Source: Massilia sp. Root335 (GTDB taxonomy: Bacteria; Pseudomonadota; Gammaproteobacteria; Burkholderiales; Burkholderiaceae_D). Taken from it: 64,000 nt of DNA. Numbering within the stretch: position 1 is the stretch's first letter; every line of letters starts with the position of its first letter. The DNA is taken from contig NZ_LMCY01000049.1 of assembly GCF_001425685.1 (NCBI RefSeq), positions 25,601 through 89,600 on the forward strand. Direction: 5' to 3'. Shown here piece by piece: positions 42,031 to 50,824 of the stretch. Under the pieces are notes generated by a model. The model ran no database searches, was not told the DNA's origin, and saw only the letters and a list, made by a program, of their open reading frames with translations. The translations under genes were made by a program, and so were the position numbers.

Positions 42031-43764
42031 ATGCGCGCCAGTTCACCCGCAGTACCGAACGATCCGCGCCATGCGGCCCCGGCGGCGAGCCCGGACGGCT
42101 ACATGGAAGCGGTGGGCGACGTCGCGCTCCGCCTCGATCCTTCCGGTCTGATCCAATACGCGAGCCAGCGCGCCCAGCGCGCGTTCGGCACCCAGCCGCT
42201 GGCCGGCACCGTCCTGACGACGCTTGCCCTCGACGCCGACCAGGCCGCCCTGCGCAATGCCCTCGTCGATGCCGGCACGGCCGGCGACCCGGTGCTCGTC
42301 GAAGTGCGGCTGCGCTGCCCCGGCAAGGACACCTGGTTCGAGCTGCGCATCGCAGCGCTGCCTGGCAGCCGTGAATTGCTGGCCGTCGGCCGCGACATGT
42401 CGGCCCAGCGCGCCACCGAACAACGCTTGCGCCACATGGCCACGCACGACGCGCTGACGGAGCTCCCGAACCGCCTGCTGCTGTCCGACCGCATCCGCAT
42501 GGTGATCGCCAACGCGCGCCGCTCCGGCCAGGGCTTCTGCATCGCCACGATCGGCCTGGACGGCTTCAAGAAGGTCAACGACGGCCTCGGCCACCCGGTC
42601 GGCGACGCCGTCCTGCGCCAGGCCGCGAGCCGCCTGCGCAAGACGCTGCGCGACAGCGACACGCTGGCCCGCGTCGGCGGCGACGAATTCGTGGGAGTCC
42701 TGCCGGGCACGTTCACGCCCGACCAGATCAAACTGGTCAGCGGCCGCCTGCTGGCCGCGCTGCAGGCGCCGTTCGAGGTCGACGGGCATACCGTGTACCT
42801 GGGCGCGTCCGTGGGCGTGTCGATCTATCCCGACCACGCCGAGGACGAGATCCGGCTGATCGCCCTCGCCGATGCCGCCATGGGCCGCGCCAAGGAAACG
42901 GGCAAGGGCCGCACGGTCGTCTACAGCGTACGCGAAAGCGGACCGCCGCAGCACGACATCTCGCTCGAAGCCGCGATGTTCCAGGCCGTGCGCGAAGGCG
43001 AATTCCTGCTGTACTACCAGCCGATCGTGTCCAGCCGCACCCGCCGGATCGAAGGGTTCGAGACGCTGATGCGCTGGAAGCATCCGACGCTCGGCATGGT
43101 GCCGCCCGTGCGCTTCATCCCGATCGCCGAGACGAATGGCCTCATCAACCTGCTGGGCGCCTGGGCGCTCAAGGCGGCGCTCGTGCAACTGGGCCAGTTC
43201 GAGGAAGTGGCCAAGCGCGACCTGTACATCTCGGTCAACATCAGCCCGCGCCAGTTCCGCAACGACCGTTTCCTCGACGTGCTGGACGACGCCCTCGCGT
43301 TTTCCGGCGCGCCCGGCGACAAGCTCGTGCTCGAGATCACGGAAGGCACGCTGATGATCGACCCGGTCCACGCGGAAGCGATCCTGACCAAGATGGCGGA
43401 ACGCCGCGCGCGCATCGCGATCGACGACTTCGGCACCGGCTATTCGAGCCTGGCGTACCTGAAGCGCTTCCCGATCTCGGTGCTCAAGATCGACCGCGCC
43501 TTCATCAAGGACCTGCCCGCCTCGACCAAGGACGCGGCGATCTGCAACGCCGTGCTCGACCTGGCCAAGCACCTCGACCTGTCCGTCGTGGCCGAAGGCG
43601 TCGAGACCGAAGAACAACTTACCTACGTCGAGTCGCGCGGGTGCGACTACATACAAGGCTACCTGACCGGAAAACCGATGCCGGCCCACGTGGCCATGGC
43701 CGCGCTCAAGGAAAACCTGTACACGGAACTGCTGCCGGACGAATTACGGGCGGGCCTCACATGA
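42031..43764 (+). CDS. PAS-GGDEF-EAL cyclic-di-GMP signalling protein
   Basis: 577-residue soluble protein. Residues 22-130 form a PAS-like sensor. The GGDEF domain (about 140-300) keeps its signature (216-220), so diguanylate cyclase activity is possible. The EAL domain (about 315-565) keeps the first catalytic Glu (E344, motif ETL instead of EAL), DDFGTG (465-470) and the KIDRAFI region, so phosphodiesterase activity is likely. No membrane span. Its stop overlaps the start of the HDOD gene, indicating a shared job. It acts in the cytoplasm on cyclic-di-GMP; the balance of the two activities is not predictable. Confidence 0.92.
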   Translation: MRASSPAVPNDPRHAAPAASPDGYMEAVGDVALRLDPSGLIQYASQRAQRAFGTQPLAGTVLTTLALDADQAALRNALVDAGTAGDPVLVEVRLRCPGKDTWFELRIAALPGSRELLAVGRDMSAQRATEQRLRHMATHDALTELPNRLLLSDRIRMVIANARRSGQGFCIATIGLDGFKKVNDGLGHPVGDAVLRQAASRLRKTLRDSDTLARVGGDEFVGVLPGTFTPDQIKLVSGRLLAALQAPFEVDGHTVYLGASVGVSIYPDHAEDEIRLIALADAAMGRAKETGKGRTVVYSVRESGPPQHDISLEAAMFQAVREGEFLLYYQPIVSSRTRRIEGFETLMRWKHPTLGMVPPVRFIPIAETNGLINLLGAWALKAALVQLGQFEEVAKRDLYISVNISPRQFRNDRFLDVLDDALAFSGAPGDKLVLEITEGTLMIDPVHAEAILTKMAERRARIAIDDFGTGYSSLAYLKRFPISVLKIDRAFIKDLPASTKDAAICNAVLDLAKHLDLSVVAEGVETEEQLTYVESRGCDYIQGYLTGKPMPAHVAMAALKENLYTELLPDELRAGLT

Positions 43765-45254
43765 ACCAGACTGCTACCATCGAACGATCGCCGAAAGCCG
43801 ACGCCACCCTCGCCCTGTTGTGGGAGCGGATCCGCCGGCGCGGCGACATGCCGGGCTTCACCAAGGCCATCAACGCCATCCTCGCCACGATGCGCGGCGA
43901 GGACGAGCGCGACTTTTCCATGACCCAGACCGTGCTGTCCGACCCCGTGCTCACCCAGAAGGTGCTGCGCCTGGCGAACAGCGGCATGTACTCGGCGTTC
44001 GGCCAGCGCGTCAACACCGTCTCGAAGGCGATCCTCGTGCTGGGCACCGAGGCCATCGGCCACCTCGCCCTCGGCCTGAAGCTGATCGAGGAACTGTCCA
44101 GGTCCACGCCGGATTCGCTGCAGGCCCACATCGAAATGGAAAAAGCCGTCCTGGCCGGCATGGTGGCGCACCAGGTGGCCAGCGAAGCGGCCACGCGCGA
44201 TCCGGAAGAAGCGGTCGTCTGCTCGATCCTCCACTCGCTGGGCCGGATGATGGTCACGTTCTACCTGCCCGAACACTGGACGCTGATGCAGCAGGCCGCC
44301 GGCCGGGGCGACATCGATGCGATCGCCGTCGCCCAACTGGGCCTGCCGCTGGAACAGATCGGGCGCGCGACGGCCGAGCACTGGGGCCTGCCGCGCAACC
44401 TGATCGCCGGCATGCGCCGCGTGGAACCGGGCGAGCGCGGCGCCGACTTCGGCCATGACGACTGGCTCGCCGCCCTCGGCACCATGTCGACCCAGTGCGC
44501 GAACAGCCTGTGGCATGGCGACGAAGCGGGCGCCGAACAGGTCCGGCTGCTTGCGGCCGGCTTCGCGCCGCTGCTCGGCATCGAGCCGGACAACATCGTC
44601 GGCGCCATCGAAAAGGCCAAGGTCGAAGCGGCCGCCGACCTGTCGATCGCGCCGCTCGCGAATCCGCCCGAGAAGCGCGCCCGCGCCGCCGCCGTCACGC
44701 GCATGCGCGAAGCCGGCAACAAGATTCTCCTGGACGGCGTGGTCGACATGCGCGACGCCGCGGCCCAGGCAACGCCGGGCCAGATGGTGTCGATGGCGCT
44801 CGAGACGGCATACCACGGCCTGTCGTTCACGCGCGCCTTCGGCTTCCTGCGCAACCGCCGCGACGGCCGCTACACGGCCAAGATCGGCCTGGGCGACAAC
44901 GCCAAGACGCTCGCGCCCAAGCTGGCCTTCGACGACACCTACGAACCGAACGTGTTCTTCGCCGCCCTCGGCAGCGACCGCGTGATCTTCATCGAGAACG
45001 CACGCGACCCGAAATTCTCGAGCAAGCTGCCGCTCTGGTGGAAAGGCACGCTGCTCGAGGCACGCTGCTTCGTGATCATCCCGCTGTGCACCCGCGGCGA
45101 GCCGGTCGGCTTCATCTACGGCGACTGGGACGACCGCTTCCCGTCCGTCTACCTGAGCCAGACCGAATTCTCGCTGCTGAACGAATTGCGCGGCCTCGTC
45201 GTGAAGAGCGTCGAGCGGCGCCAGCCGCTGGAAGCGGTGGCGAACCGGGCGTGA
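43761..45254 (+). CDS. HDOD domain protein with C-terminal GAF-like domain
   Basis: 497-residue signalling protein. Residues 20-230 are an HDOD domain (FTKAINAILATM, LSDPVLTQKVLRLANSG, VSKAILVLG, SILHSLGRMM), a catalytically altered relative of HD phosphodiesterases. Residues about 340-490 look like a GAF-type sensor (NVFFAALGSDRVIFIENA, CFVIIPLCTRGEPVGFIYGDW). The ATG overlaps the GGDEF-EAL stop (ATGA). Pairing of HDOD with cyclic-di-GMP enzymes is common in these bacteria, but the output is unknown. A hairpin (45260-45285) and a T-tract hairpin follow. Confidence 0.87.
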   Translation: MNQTATIERSPKADATLALLWERIRRRGDMPGFTKAINAILATMRGEDERDFSMTQTVLSDPVLTQKVLRLANSGMYSAFGQRVNTVSKAILVLGTEAIGHLALGLKLIEELSRSTPDSLQAHIEMEKAVLAGMVAHQVASEAATRDPEEAVVCSILHSLGRMMVTFYLPEHWTLMQQAAGRGDIDAIAVAQLGLPLEQIGRATAEHWGLPRNLIAGMRRVEPGERGADFGHDDWLAALGTMSTQCANSLWHGDEAGAEQVRLLAAGFAPLLGIEPDNIVGAIEKAKVEAAADLSIAPLANPPEKRARAAAVTRMREAGNKILLDGVVDMRDAAAQATPGQMVSMALETAYHGLSFTRAFGFLRNRRDGRYTAKIGLGDNAKTLAPKLAFDDTYEPNVFFAALGSDRVIFIENARDPKFSSKLPLWWKGTLLEARCFVIIPLCTRGEPVGFIYGDWDDRFPSVYLSQTEFSLLNELRGLVVKSVERRQPLEAVANRA

Positions 45255-45290
45255 CCAAAGCGCCGGCGCTTTCAAGAGCCGGCGCGTAAA

Positions 45291-45393
45291 CGTCGTCCCT
45301 GCGAAGTAGGCGTCATCCCTGCGAAGGCAGGGATCCAATTTTTTCGCGCTCGCATCAAGCGTGCGCAACCTGGGCCCCCGCCTGCGCGGGGGC
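45291..45393. repeat. inverted pair of REP-like palindromes; first hairpin can act as terminator
   Basis: Unit A: a hairpin with stem ATCCCTGC (45315-45322) / GCAGGGAT (45327-45334), then CCAA and six T (45339-45344), so it can end transcription from the HDOD gene. A partial copy, CGTCGTCCCTGCGAAG, lies just before it. Unit B, in opposite orientation: stem GCCCCCGC (45374-45381) / GCGGGGGC (45386-45393). Read on the minus strand, B follows the same plan as A (CGTC, stem, loop GCAG/GAAG, stem, CCA) with compensating stem changes. It fills the gap between the HDOD and aroC stops. Confidence 0.7.
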
Positions 45394-45415
45394 GACGTAT
45401 CGAATGCCGCGTTGC

Positions 45416-46510
45416 TCAGCGCAGCCGCGGCGTGTCCACGTGCACGTCGCCGCACTGCGCGCGGTGCATCAGCGCGTGATCGATCAGCACCAGCGCCAGC
45501 ATCGCTTCCGCGATCGGCGTCGCGCGGATGCCCACGCACGGGTCGTGGCGGCCGAACGTTTCGACCGACACCGCATTTCCCGCCTTGTCGATCGACCGGC
45601 GCGGCGTGCGGATCGACGACGTCGGCTTGATGGCGATGGACACCGTGATGTCCTGGCCCGTCGAAATCCCGCCCAGCACGCCGCCCGCGTTATTGCCCAC
45701 GAAGCCCTCGGGCGTCAGTTCGTCGCCGTGCTCGGAACCCTTCTGCTCGACCGAGTGGAAGCCCGCGCCGATCTCCACGCCCTTGACCGCGTTGATGCCC
45801 ATCATGGCATAAGCGATGTCTGCATCGAGCTTGTCGTAGATCGGCTGGCCGAGGCCGACCGGCACGTTCTTCGCCACCACGTCGATGCGGGCGCCGATCG
45901 AATCGCCGGCGCGGCGCAGTTCGTCCATCGCCGTTTCCATGCGCGCGATCAGGTCGGCGTCGGCCGTCGCGGCGAAGAACGGGTTGTCGTGCACGTGCTT
46001 GAAGTCCTGGAACGGCACGGCGATGTCGCCCAGCTGGCTCATGCAGCCCGCGAACTCGGTCCCGAATTTTTCGCGCAGCCACTTCTTGGCGATCGCGCCG
46101 GCGCCGACGACGGGTGCCGTCAGGCGCGCCGACGAGCGGCCGCCGCCGCGCGGGTCGCGCACGCCGTATTTGTGCCAGTAGGTGTAATCGGCATGGCCGG
46201 GGCGGAAGGTGTCGGCGATGTTGCCGTAGTCCTTGCTGCGCTGGTCCGTGTTCTCGATCAGCAGCGCGATCGGCGTGCCCGTCGTCACGCCCTCGTAGAC
46301 GCCGGACAGGATCCTGACCTGGTCCGCTTCCTGGCGCTGGGTCACGTGGCGCGACGTGCCCGGCTTGCGGCGGTCCAGCTCCGGCTGGATGTCGGCCTCG
46401 GACAGCGCCAGTCCCGGCGGGCAGCCATCGATCACGCAGCCGATCGCGGGACCGTGCGACTCGCCGAAAGTGGTTACGGAAAACAGCTTGCCAAATGTGT
46501 TGCCGGACAT
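45416..46510 (-). CDS. aroC: chorismate synthase
   Basis: 364-residue FMN-dependent enzyme making chorismate from 5-enolpyruvylshikimate-3-phosphate, the last shared step of aromatic amino-acid synthesis. GESHGPAIGCVIDGCPPG, RHVTQRQEADQVRILSGV, RPGHADYTYWHKYG, DPRGGGRSSAR and GISTGQDI match the family end to end, and the length is normal. Start ATG 46510 with a weak GAGA upstream. It stands alone between two signalling loci. Confidence 0.97.
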   Translation of the reverse strand: MSGNTFGKLFSVTTFGESHGPAIGCVIDGCPPGLALSEADIQPELDRRKPGTSRHVTQRQEADQVRILSGVYEGVTTGTPIALLIENTDQRSKDYGNIADTFRPGHADYTYWHKYGVRDPRGGGRSSARLTAPVVGAGAIAKKWLREKFGTEFAGCMSQLGDIAVPFQDFKHVHDNPFFAATADADLIARMETAMDELRRAGDSIGARIDVVAKNVPVGLGQPIYDKLDADIAYAMMGINAVKGVEIGAGFHSVEQKGSEHGDELTPEGFVGNNAGGVLGGISTGQDITVSIAIKPTSSIRTPRRSIDKAGNAVSVETFGRHDPCVGIRATPIAEAMLALVLIDHALMHRAQCGDVHVDTPRLR

Positions 46511-46688
46511 GGATTCTCGTTGGGTTGTGCGAATGGAATGAAAGATTTTACCAGCATGGGCAGACGGGCGGGGAAACGCCCTATATGCATCAAGAAAAAT
46601 GTTTCTTTGTGGAATTTTTCTGCCGGAGTTGCTAGCATTGCATATATACTGGTTCGCAATCACGGAGCTTAACCTGGAGACGCAGCAC

Positions 46689-48929
46689 ATGCCCGCACCG
46701 AACACGCCCGCCGGCGCCGCGCAGGACGATGACCTGGTGTTCGCTGACGAGACGCCGGCAGTCGCGCCCGGCAAAGGCAGCGGGGCATGGCGCGTGCTGA
46801 TCGTCGACGACGATGCCGACGTGCATTCGACGACGACATTCGCGCTGGGCGCCCTCGAGATGCACGGACGGCCGCTGGAATTCCTGCACGCCTACTCCGC
46901 CGCCCAGGCCATGGCGATGCTGGAGCGCGAGCACGACATCGCCGTGATCCTGCTCGACGTCGTGATGGAACAGGCCGACGCCGGCCTGCACCTGGTGCGT
47001 CACGTGCGCGACACCCTTGGCCGCCACGACGTGCGCATCATCCTCCGCACGGGGCAGCCCGGCTATGCGCCGGAAATGGACGCCATCCGCGGTTACGACA
47101 TCAACGATTACCGCACCAAGTCCGAACTCACCCGCACGAAGCTCTACACGAGCGTGGCCGCCGCCATCCGCGCCTACCAGCAGATCCACGCGCTGGAAGA
47201 CAGCCGCACCGGCCTGGCCGAAGTCGTGCGCGCGAACAGCGAGCTGATGGCCATGCATTCGGTCGGCGAGATGACCCTGGGCATCCTGCGCGAGGTGGCC
47301 GCCCTCGCCGGCCAGCCGGCCGACGGCCTGCTGTGCGCGTGCCCGCCGGGCGCCGCCGCCGGCTGGCAGGTGCTGGCCAGCTGCGGGGCCAGCGCGGCGC
47401 TGGCGCGCGACGGCATGCTGCCCGCCTCGACGCAAGGACCGGCGGCCGCCATCGCGCTGGCGCTGGCCGGGCGCCGCAACGTCTACGAGGACGACCACCT
47501 CGCCCTCTACTTCAGCGGCAAGGCGCATTGCGACTTCGCCGCGTGGGTGCGGCTGGCGCGGCCGCTGGACGCGCTGCGCCGCGGCCTCATCGACGTCTTC
47601 ACGAGCAGCATCGCCGTCGGCCTGGACAACGTCGCGCTGATGACCGACCTGCACCGCGCCGCGTTCTACGATGCGCTGACCGGCCTGCCGAACCGCACGC
47701 GCCTCGTCGAACTCATCGACGACAGCCTGCAGACCCGCGCCGACGCGACCCTGTGCCTCGTCGACATCGACCAGTTCGCGGAAACGAACGACGCCCTCGG
47801 CCACCAGTTCGGCGACGCGCTGCTCGGGGCCGTGGCGCAACGCCTGCGCCTGCGCCTGGACGCCGGCCTGGCGCTGGCGCGCATCGGCGGCGACATCTTC
47901 TGCCTGCTGGGCCAGGCCGACCTGATCGAACCGGCCGCCGTGCAGGACCTGTTCGCGGCCCCGTTCTCGATCGAAGGCCAGGACGTGCAGGTGTCGGCCA
48001 CGCTCGGTCTCGTGCGCCTGCTCGAACACGACGGCAGCGCGGCCGACGCCCTCAAGGATGCCGACATCGCCCTCAAGCGCGCGAAGAGCCAGCGTCGCGG
48101 CGGCCATTTCTATTTTTCGCGCGGCATGGGCGTGGAGATCCGCGAACGCGTCCGCCTGATGCACGCGCTGCGCGGCGGCTTCGCCCGCGGCGAACTGTTT
48201 CTCGCGTACCAGCCCCAGGTCGAACTCGCGGCGCGCCGCACGTTCGGTGCCGAAGCCCTGCTGCGCTGGCGCACCGAGGACGGCCGCTTCGTGCCGCCCG
48301 ACCGCTTCATCCCCATCGCCGAATACTCGGGCCTGATCATCGACATCGGCGCGTGGGTGCTGCGCGAAGCGTGCGCGGAACTCGTGCGCGTGCGCGCGGC
48401 CGGGCACGTGGACTTCACGATGTCGATCAACGTCTCGCAGGTGCAGTTCCGCCACCCGCATTTCATCGACATGTTGCGCCAGGCACTGGCCGACACCGGC
48501 GCGCCGCCGGAACGCGTGGAGCTGGAGATCACGGAATCGATGGCGATGGAAGAGCCCGACCTGCTGATCGAACGCCTCGCCGAGATCAAGCGCACCGGCG
48601 TATCGATCGCCATCGACGACTTCGGGACCGGGTTTTCGTCGCTGTCGTATCTGCAGCGCCTGCGCGTGGACCGCCTGAAGATCGACCGCGCCTTCGTGAC
48701 CGAAATCACGGACGCGGCGCGCGGCAGCAGCATCGCCGAGATGGTCATCGAGCTGGGGCGCAACCTGGGCCTGTCGATCATCGCCGAGGGCGTGGAAGAC
48801 GAGCGCCAGGCGCAGATCCTGCAGACGCTGGGTTGCCCGCTGGCGCAGGGCTACCTGTTCGCGCGGCCGCTGGCGCCGGAGGCGCTCATCGAGTGGCTCG
48901 GCAACGACGCGCTGACGCGCGCCGCGTGA
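46689..48929 (+). CDS. response regulator REC-DUF3369-GGDEF(degenerate)-EAL
   Basis: 746-residue regulator. The receiver domain (about 38-160) has phospho-acceptor D90 in LLDVVMEQ; the unusually long alpha-helical end YDINDYRTKSELTRTKLYTSVAAAIRAYQQI leads into a DUF3369 sensor-like domain (about 165-330). GGDEF domain (about 340-490): signature is GGDIF (400-404), so cyclase activity is probably lost and it may only bind GTP. EAL domain (about 500-745): E522-A-L and DDFGTGFSS are intact, so it should be a phosphorylation-controlled cyclic-di-GMP phosphodiesterase. Start ATG 46689 behind GGAG. No kinase adjacent. Confidence 0.92.
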   Translation: MPAPNTPAGAAQDDDLVFADETPAVAPGKGSGAWRVLIVDDDADVHSTTTFALGALEMHGRPLEFLHAYSAAQAMAMLEREHDIAVILLDVVMEQADAGLHLVRHVRDTLGRHDVRIILRTGQPGYAPEMDAIRGYDINDYRTKSELTRTKLYTSVAAAIRAYQQIHALEDSRTGLAEVVRANSELMAMHSVGEMTLGILREVAALAGQPADGLLCACPPGAAAGWQVLASCGASAALARDGMLPASTQGPAAAIALALAGRRNVYEDDHLALYFSGKAHCDFAAWVRLARPLDALRRGLIDVFTSSIAVGLDNVALMTDLHRAAFYDALTGLPNRTRLVELIDDSLQTRADATLCLVDIDQFAETNDALGHQFGDALLGAVAQRLRLRLDAGLALARIGGDIFCLLGQADLIEPAAVQDLFAAPFSIEGQDVQVSATLGLVRLLEHDGSAADALKDADIALKRAKSQRRGGHFYFSRGMGVEIRERVRLMHALRGGFARGELFLAYQPQVELAARRTFGAEALLRWRTEDGRFVPPDRFIPIAEYSGLIIDIGAWVLREACAELVRVRAAGHVDFTMSINVSQVQFRHPHFIDMLRQALADTGAPPERVELEITESMAMEEPDLLIERLAEIKRTGVSIAIDDFGTGFSSLSYLQRLRVDRLKIDRAFVTEITDAARGSSIAEMVIELGRNLGLSIIAEGVEDERQAQILQTLGCPLAQGYLFARPLAPEALIEWLGNDALTRAA

Positions 48930-48948
48930 TCAGCACGCGGTCAACGCA

Positions 48949-49021
48949 GTAGGGTGGGCACCCCGTGCCCACCAAACGCATCCGTAGCGACGCCATCGTG
49001 GGCACAGGGTGCCCACCCTAC
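48949..49021. repeat. 73-bp REP/MITE-like nested palindrome
   Basis: Two 24-base arms (48949-48972 and 48998-49021) are inverted copies with one mismatch, separated by 25 bases. Each arm is itself a hairpin (TGGGCAC / GTGCCCA). Located between two converging genes, where it may also end transcription. The form is that of intergenic REP doublets; other copies should exist in the genome. Confidence 0.8.
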
Positions 49022-49041
49022 GACATGCCTGCGCCGAACCG

Positions 49042-49497
49042 TCAGTCGTCGGCCATCTGCTCCGCGGGCCAGTCGCGGATATACGCCTTGAGCATGCGGT
49101 TCTCGAAGCTCTGCGCTTCCAGCACGGCCTTGGCGACGTCGTAGAACGAGATCACGCCCAGCAGCGTGCGCGCGTTCATGACGGGCAGGTAGCGCGCGTG
49201 CTTTTCCAGCATGATGCGGCGCACTTCGTTGACTTCGGTGTCCGGCGTGACGGTGATCGGACTGTCGTCCATGTGCTTGCGCACGGTGCCCGCCGGCTCC
49301 AGCGAGCCGCCATGCGCATGCAAGGCCTTGATGACCTCGCGGAAGGTCAGCATGCCGACCAGGTCGCCGTATTCCATCACGACGAGCGAACCGATGTCGC
49401 GCTCGGCCATCGTGGCGGCGGCGTTGGCGAGGTCGGTGTCCGGCGATACCGTATAGAGGATGTCGCCCTTGACCTGCAGGATTTCCGATACCTTCAT
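49042..49497 (-). CDS. CBS domain pair protein
   Basis: 151-residue protein of two CBS domains (about 8-60 and 75-130): VSPDTDLANAAATMAERDIGSLVVME..LVGMLTFREVI and VTPDTEVNEVRRIMLEKHARYLPVM..LLGVISFYDV. CBS pairs bind adenine nucleotides or SAM and sense energy state; stand-alone forms often control other proteins. ATG 49497 lies behind GGGGGTCC; the upstream in-frame start at 49542 lacks a site. Converges on the response-regulator gene across the REP element. Partner unknown. Confidence 0.92.
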   Translation of the reverse strand: MKVSEILQVKGDILYTVSPDTDLANAAATMAERDIGSLVVMEYGDLVGMLTFREVIKALHAHGGSLEPAGTVRKHMDDSPITVTPDTEVNEVRRIMLEKHARYLPVMNARTLLGVISFYDVAKAVLEAQSFENRMLKAYIRDWPAEQMADD

Positions 49498-49686
49498 TTG
49501 GACCCCCTTGATTGGAGATGCGTGCTGCGTTGTATAACTCATAAGGTGACTCTAGCCTAAGCTCCCCAAAAAATCCAGCTTTCCGCCCTACAACCGTGCA
49601 CAACGCACCATGATGATGAATAAATGAAACGGTTAGCGCTATCGAATGCTAGCATGCGCCGTCTTCGTCTTCAGGAACAGCACGCC

Positions 49687-50823
49687 ATGAGCGGACCCCG
49701 ATATCCCGGCTTCACCACCCTCGCGCTGCACACGGCCGCAGGCGCGCAGGTTTCGCCCCCGGCCGCCGCCACGCTGGAAGAACGCATCGCCGCCGTCGAA
49801 GGCGGCGTGGCCGGCATCGCCACGGCCAGCGGCCAGGCCGCCCTGCACCTGGCCGTGGCCACGCTGGCCGGCGCCGGCCGCCACGTCGTCGCCGCGCGCA
49901 ATCTGCACGGCGACGCGCAAGCGCTGCTCGCGTACGGCCTCGGACGCTTCGGCGTCGCCACGACCTTCGTCGACCCGCGCGATCCCGACGCCTGGCGCGC
50001 CGCCATCCGGCCCGACACGCGGTTGCTGGTCGGCGCAGCGCTGGGCCATGCATCCCTCGACGTGCTCGACATTCCGCAGGTCGCCGCCATCGCGCACGAA
50101 CACGACCTGCCGCTGCTTGTGGACGCGACGCTCGCCACGCCGTGGCTCCTGACCCCGTTCGACCACGGCGCGGACCTCGTGTTCCATGGCGCCGGCTATC
50201 TCGCCGGGCAGCCCTTTGCCGCGGGCGGGCTGCTCGTCGACGGCGGCACGTTCGACTGGGCCGCGGCCCATGCGCGCACCGGCCGTTTCGCCGGCCTGTG
50301 CGCGCCGGACCCGGGCTGCGACGGCCGCGTCTTCGCCGAAGAGTCGACGGTCGGCGCCTTCGCGCTGCGCGCCCGCCACGCCGGGCTGCGCGCTTTCGGC
50401 GCCACGCTCGGCGCCCACGATGCCGCCGCCATGCTGCACGGCCTGGAAACGCTGGGCGTGCGCATGGAGCGCCACGTCGCTGTCGCGCGCAAAGTGGCCG
50501 AAGCGCTCGCCGCGCATCCTGCCGTCGCCGGCGTCGCGTATCCGGACCTGGACAGCCACCCCGACCACGCGACCGCCCAGCGCCTGCTGCCGCGCGGTTG
50601 CGGCGCCGTGGTCCCGTTCACGCTGCAGGGCGGCCCGGCGGCCGCCGCCCGCTTCCTCGATGCGCTCAAGGTATTCGGCTGCGCGCACGACGGCGGCGGC
50701 GCCCGCTCGCAGGCGACTGCGGGCAGCGCAGGCGCGGTCCGCCTCGCGCTCGGCCTGGAAGACGCCGACGACCTGCTGGACGACCTCGCCCGCGCCCTGA
50801 AACTGGCACAAAAAGGAGCCTGA
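49687..50823 (+). CDS. degenerate Cys/Met-metabolism PLP-fold protein lacking the catalytic lysine
   Basis: 378-residue protein plainly derived from O-acetylhomoserine sulfhydrylase / gamma-synthase enzymes: TLEERIAAVEGGVAGIATASGQAALHLA, LLVDATLATPWLLTP (Asp kept at 146), GADLVFH..AGGLLVDGGTFDW. The Schiff-base lysine, normally in an H-S-x-T-K segment, is missing: residues 167-171 read HGAGY. About 45 N-terminal residues that hold the Tyr-x-Arg phosphate contact are also absent, and the stacking Tyr is replaced by His (RNLHGD). A normal PLP reaction is therefore unlikely. Start ATG 49687 behind AGGA. One base separates it from the hydrolase gene. It may be a scaffold or a binding protein; function unknown. 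Confidence 0.8.
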   Translation: MSGPRYPGFTTLALHTAAGAQVSPPAAATLEERIAAVEGGVAGIATASGQAALHLAVATLAGAGRHVVAARNLHGDAQALLAYGLGRFGVATTFVDPRDPDAWRAAIRPDTRLLVGAALGHASLDVLDIPQVAAIAHEHDLPLLVDATLATPWLLTPFDHGADLVFHGAGYLAGQPFAAGGLLVDGGTFDWAAAHARTGRFAGLCAPDPGCDGRVFAEESTVGAFALRARHAGLRAFGATLGAHDAAAMLHGLETLGVRMERHVAVARKVAEALAAHPAVAGVAYPDLDSHPDHATAQRLLPRGCGAVVPFTLQGGPAAAARFLDALKVFGCAHDGGGARSQATAGSAGAVRLALGLEDADDLLDDLARALKLAQKGA

Positions 50824-50824
50824 C

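Noticed and set aside
49624..49686. Earlier ATG (49624) for the PLP-fold protein.
   Set aside because: It adds residues with no family match and has no ribosome site, while ATG 49687 has AGGA upstream and a normal N-terminus.
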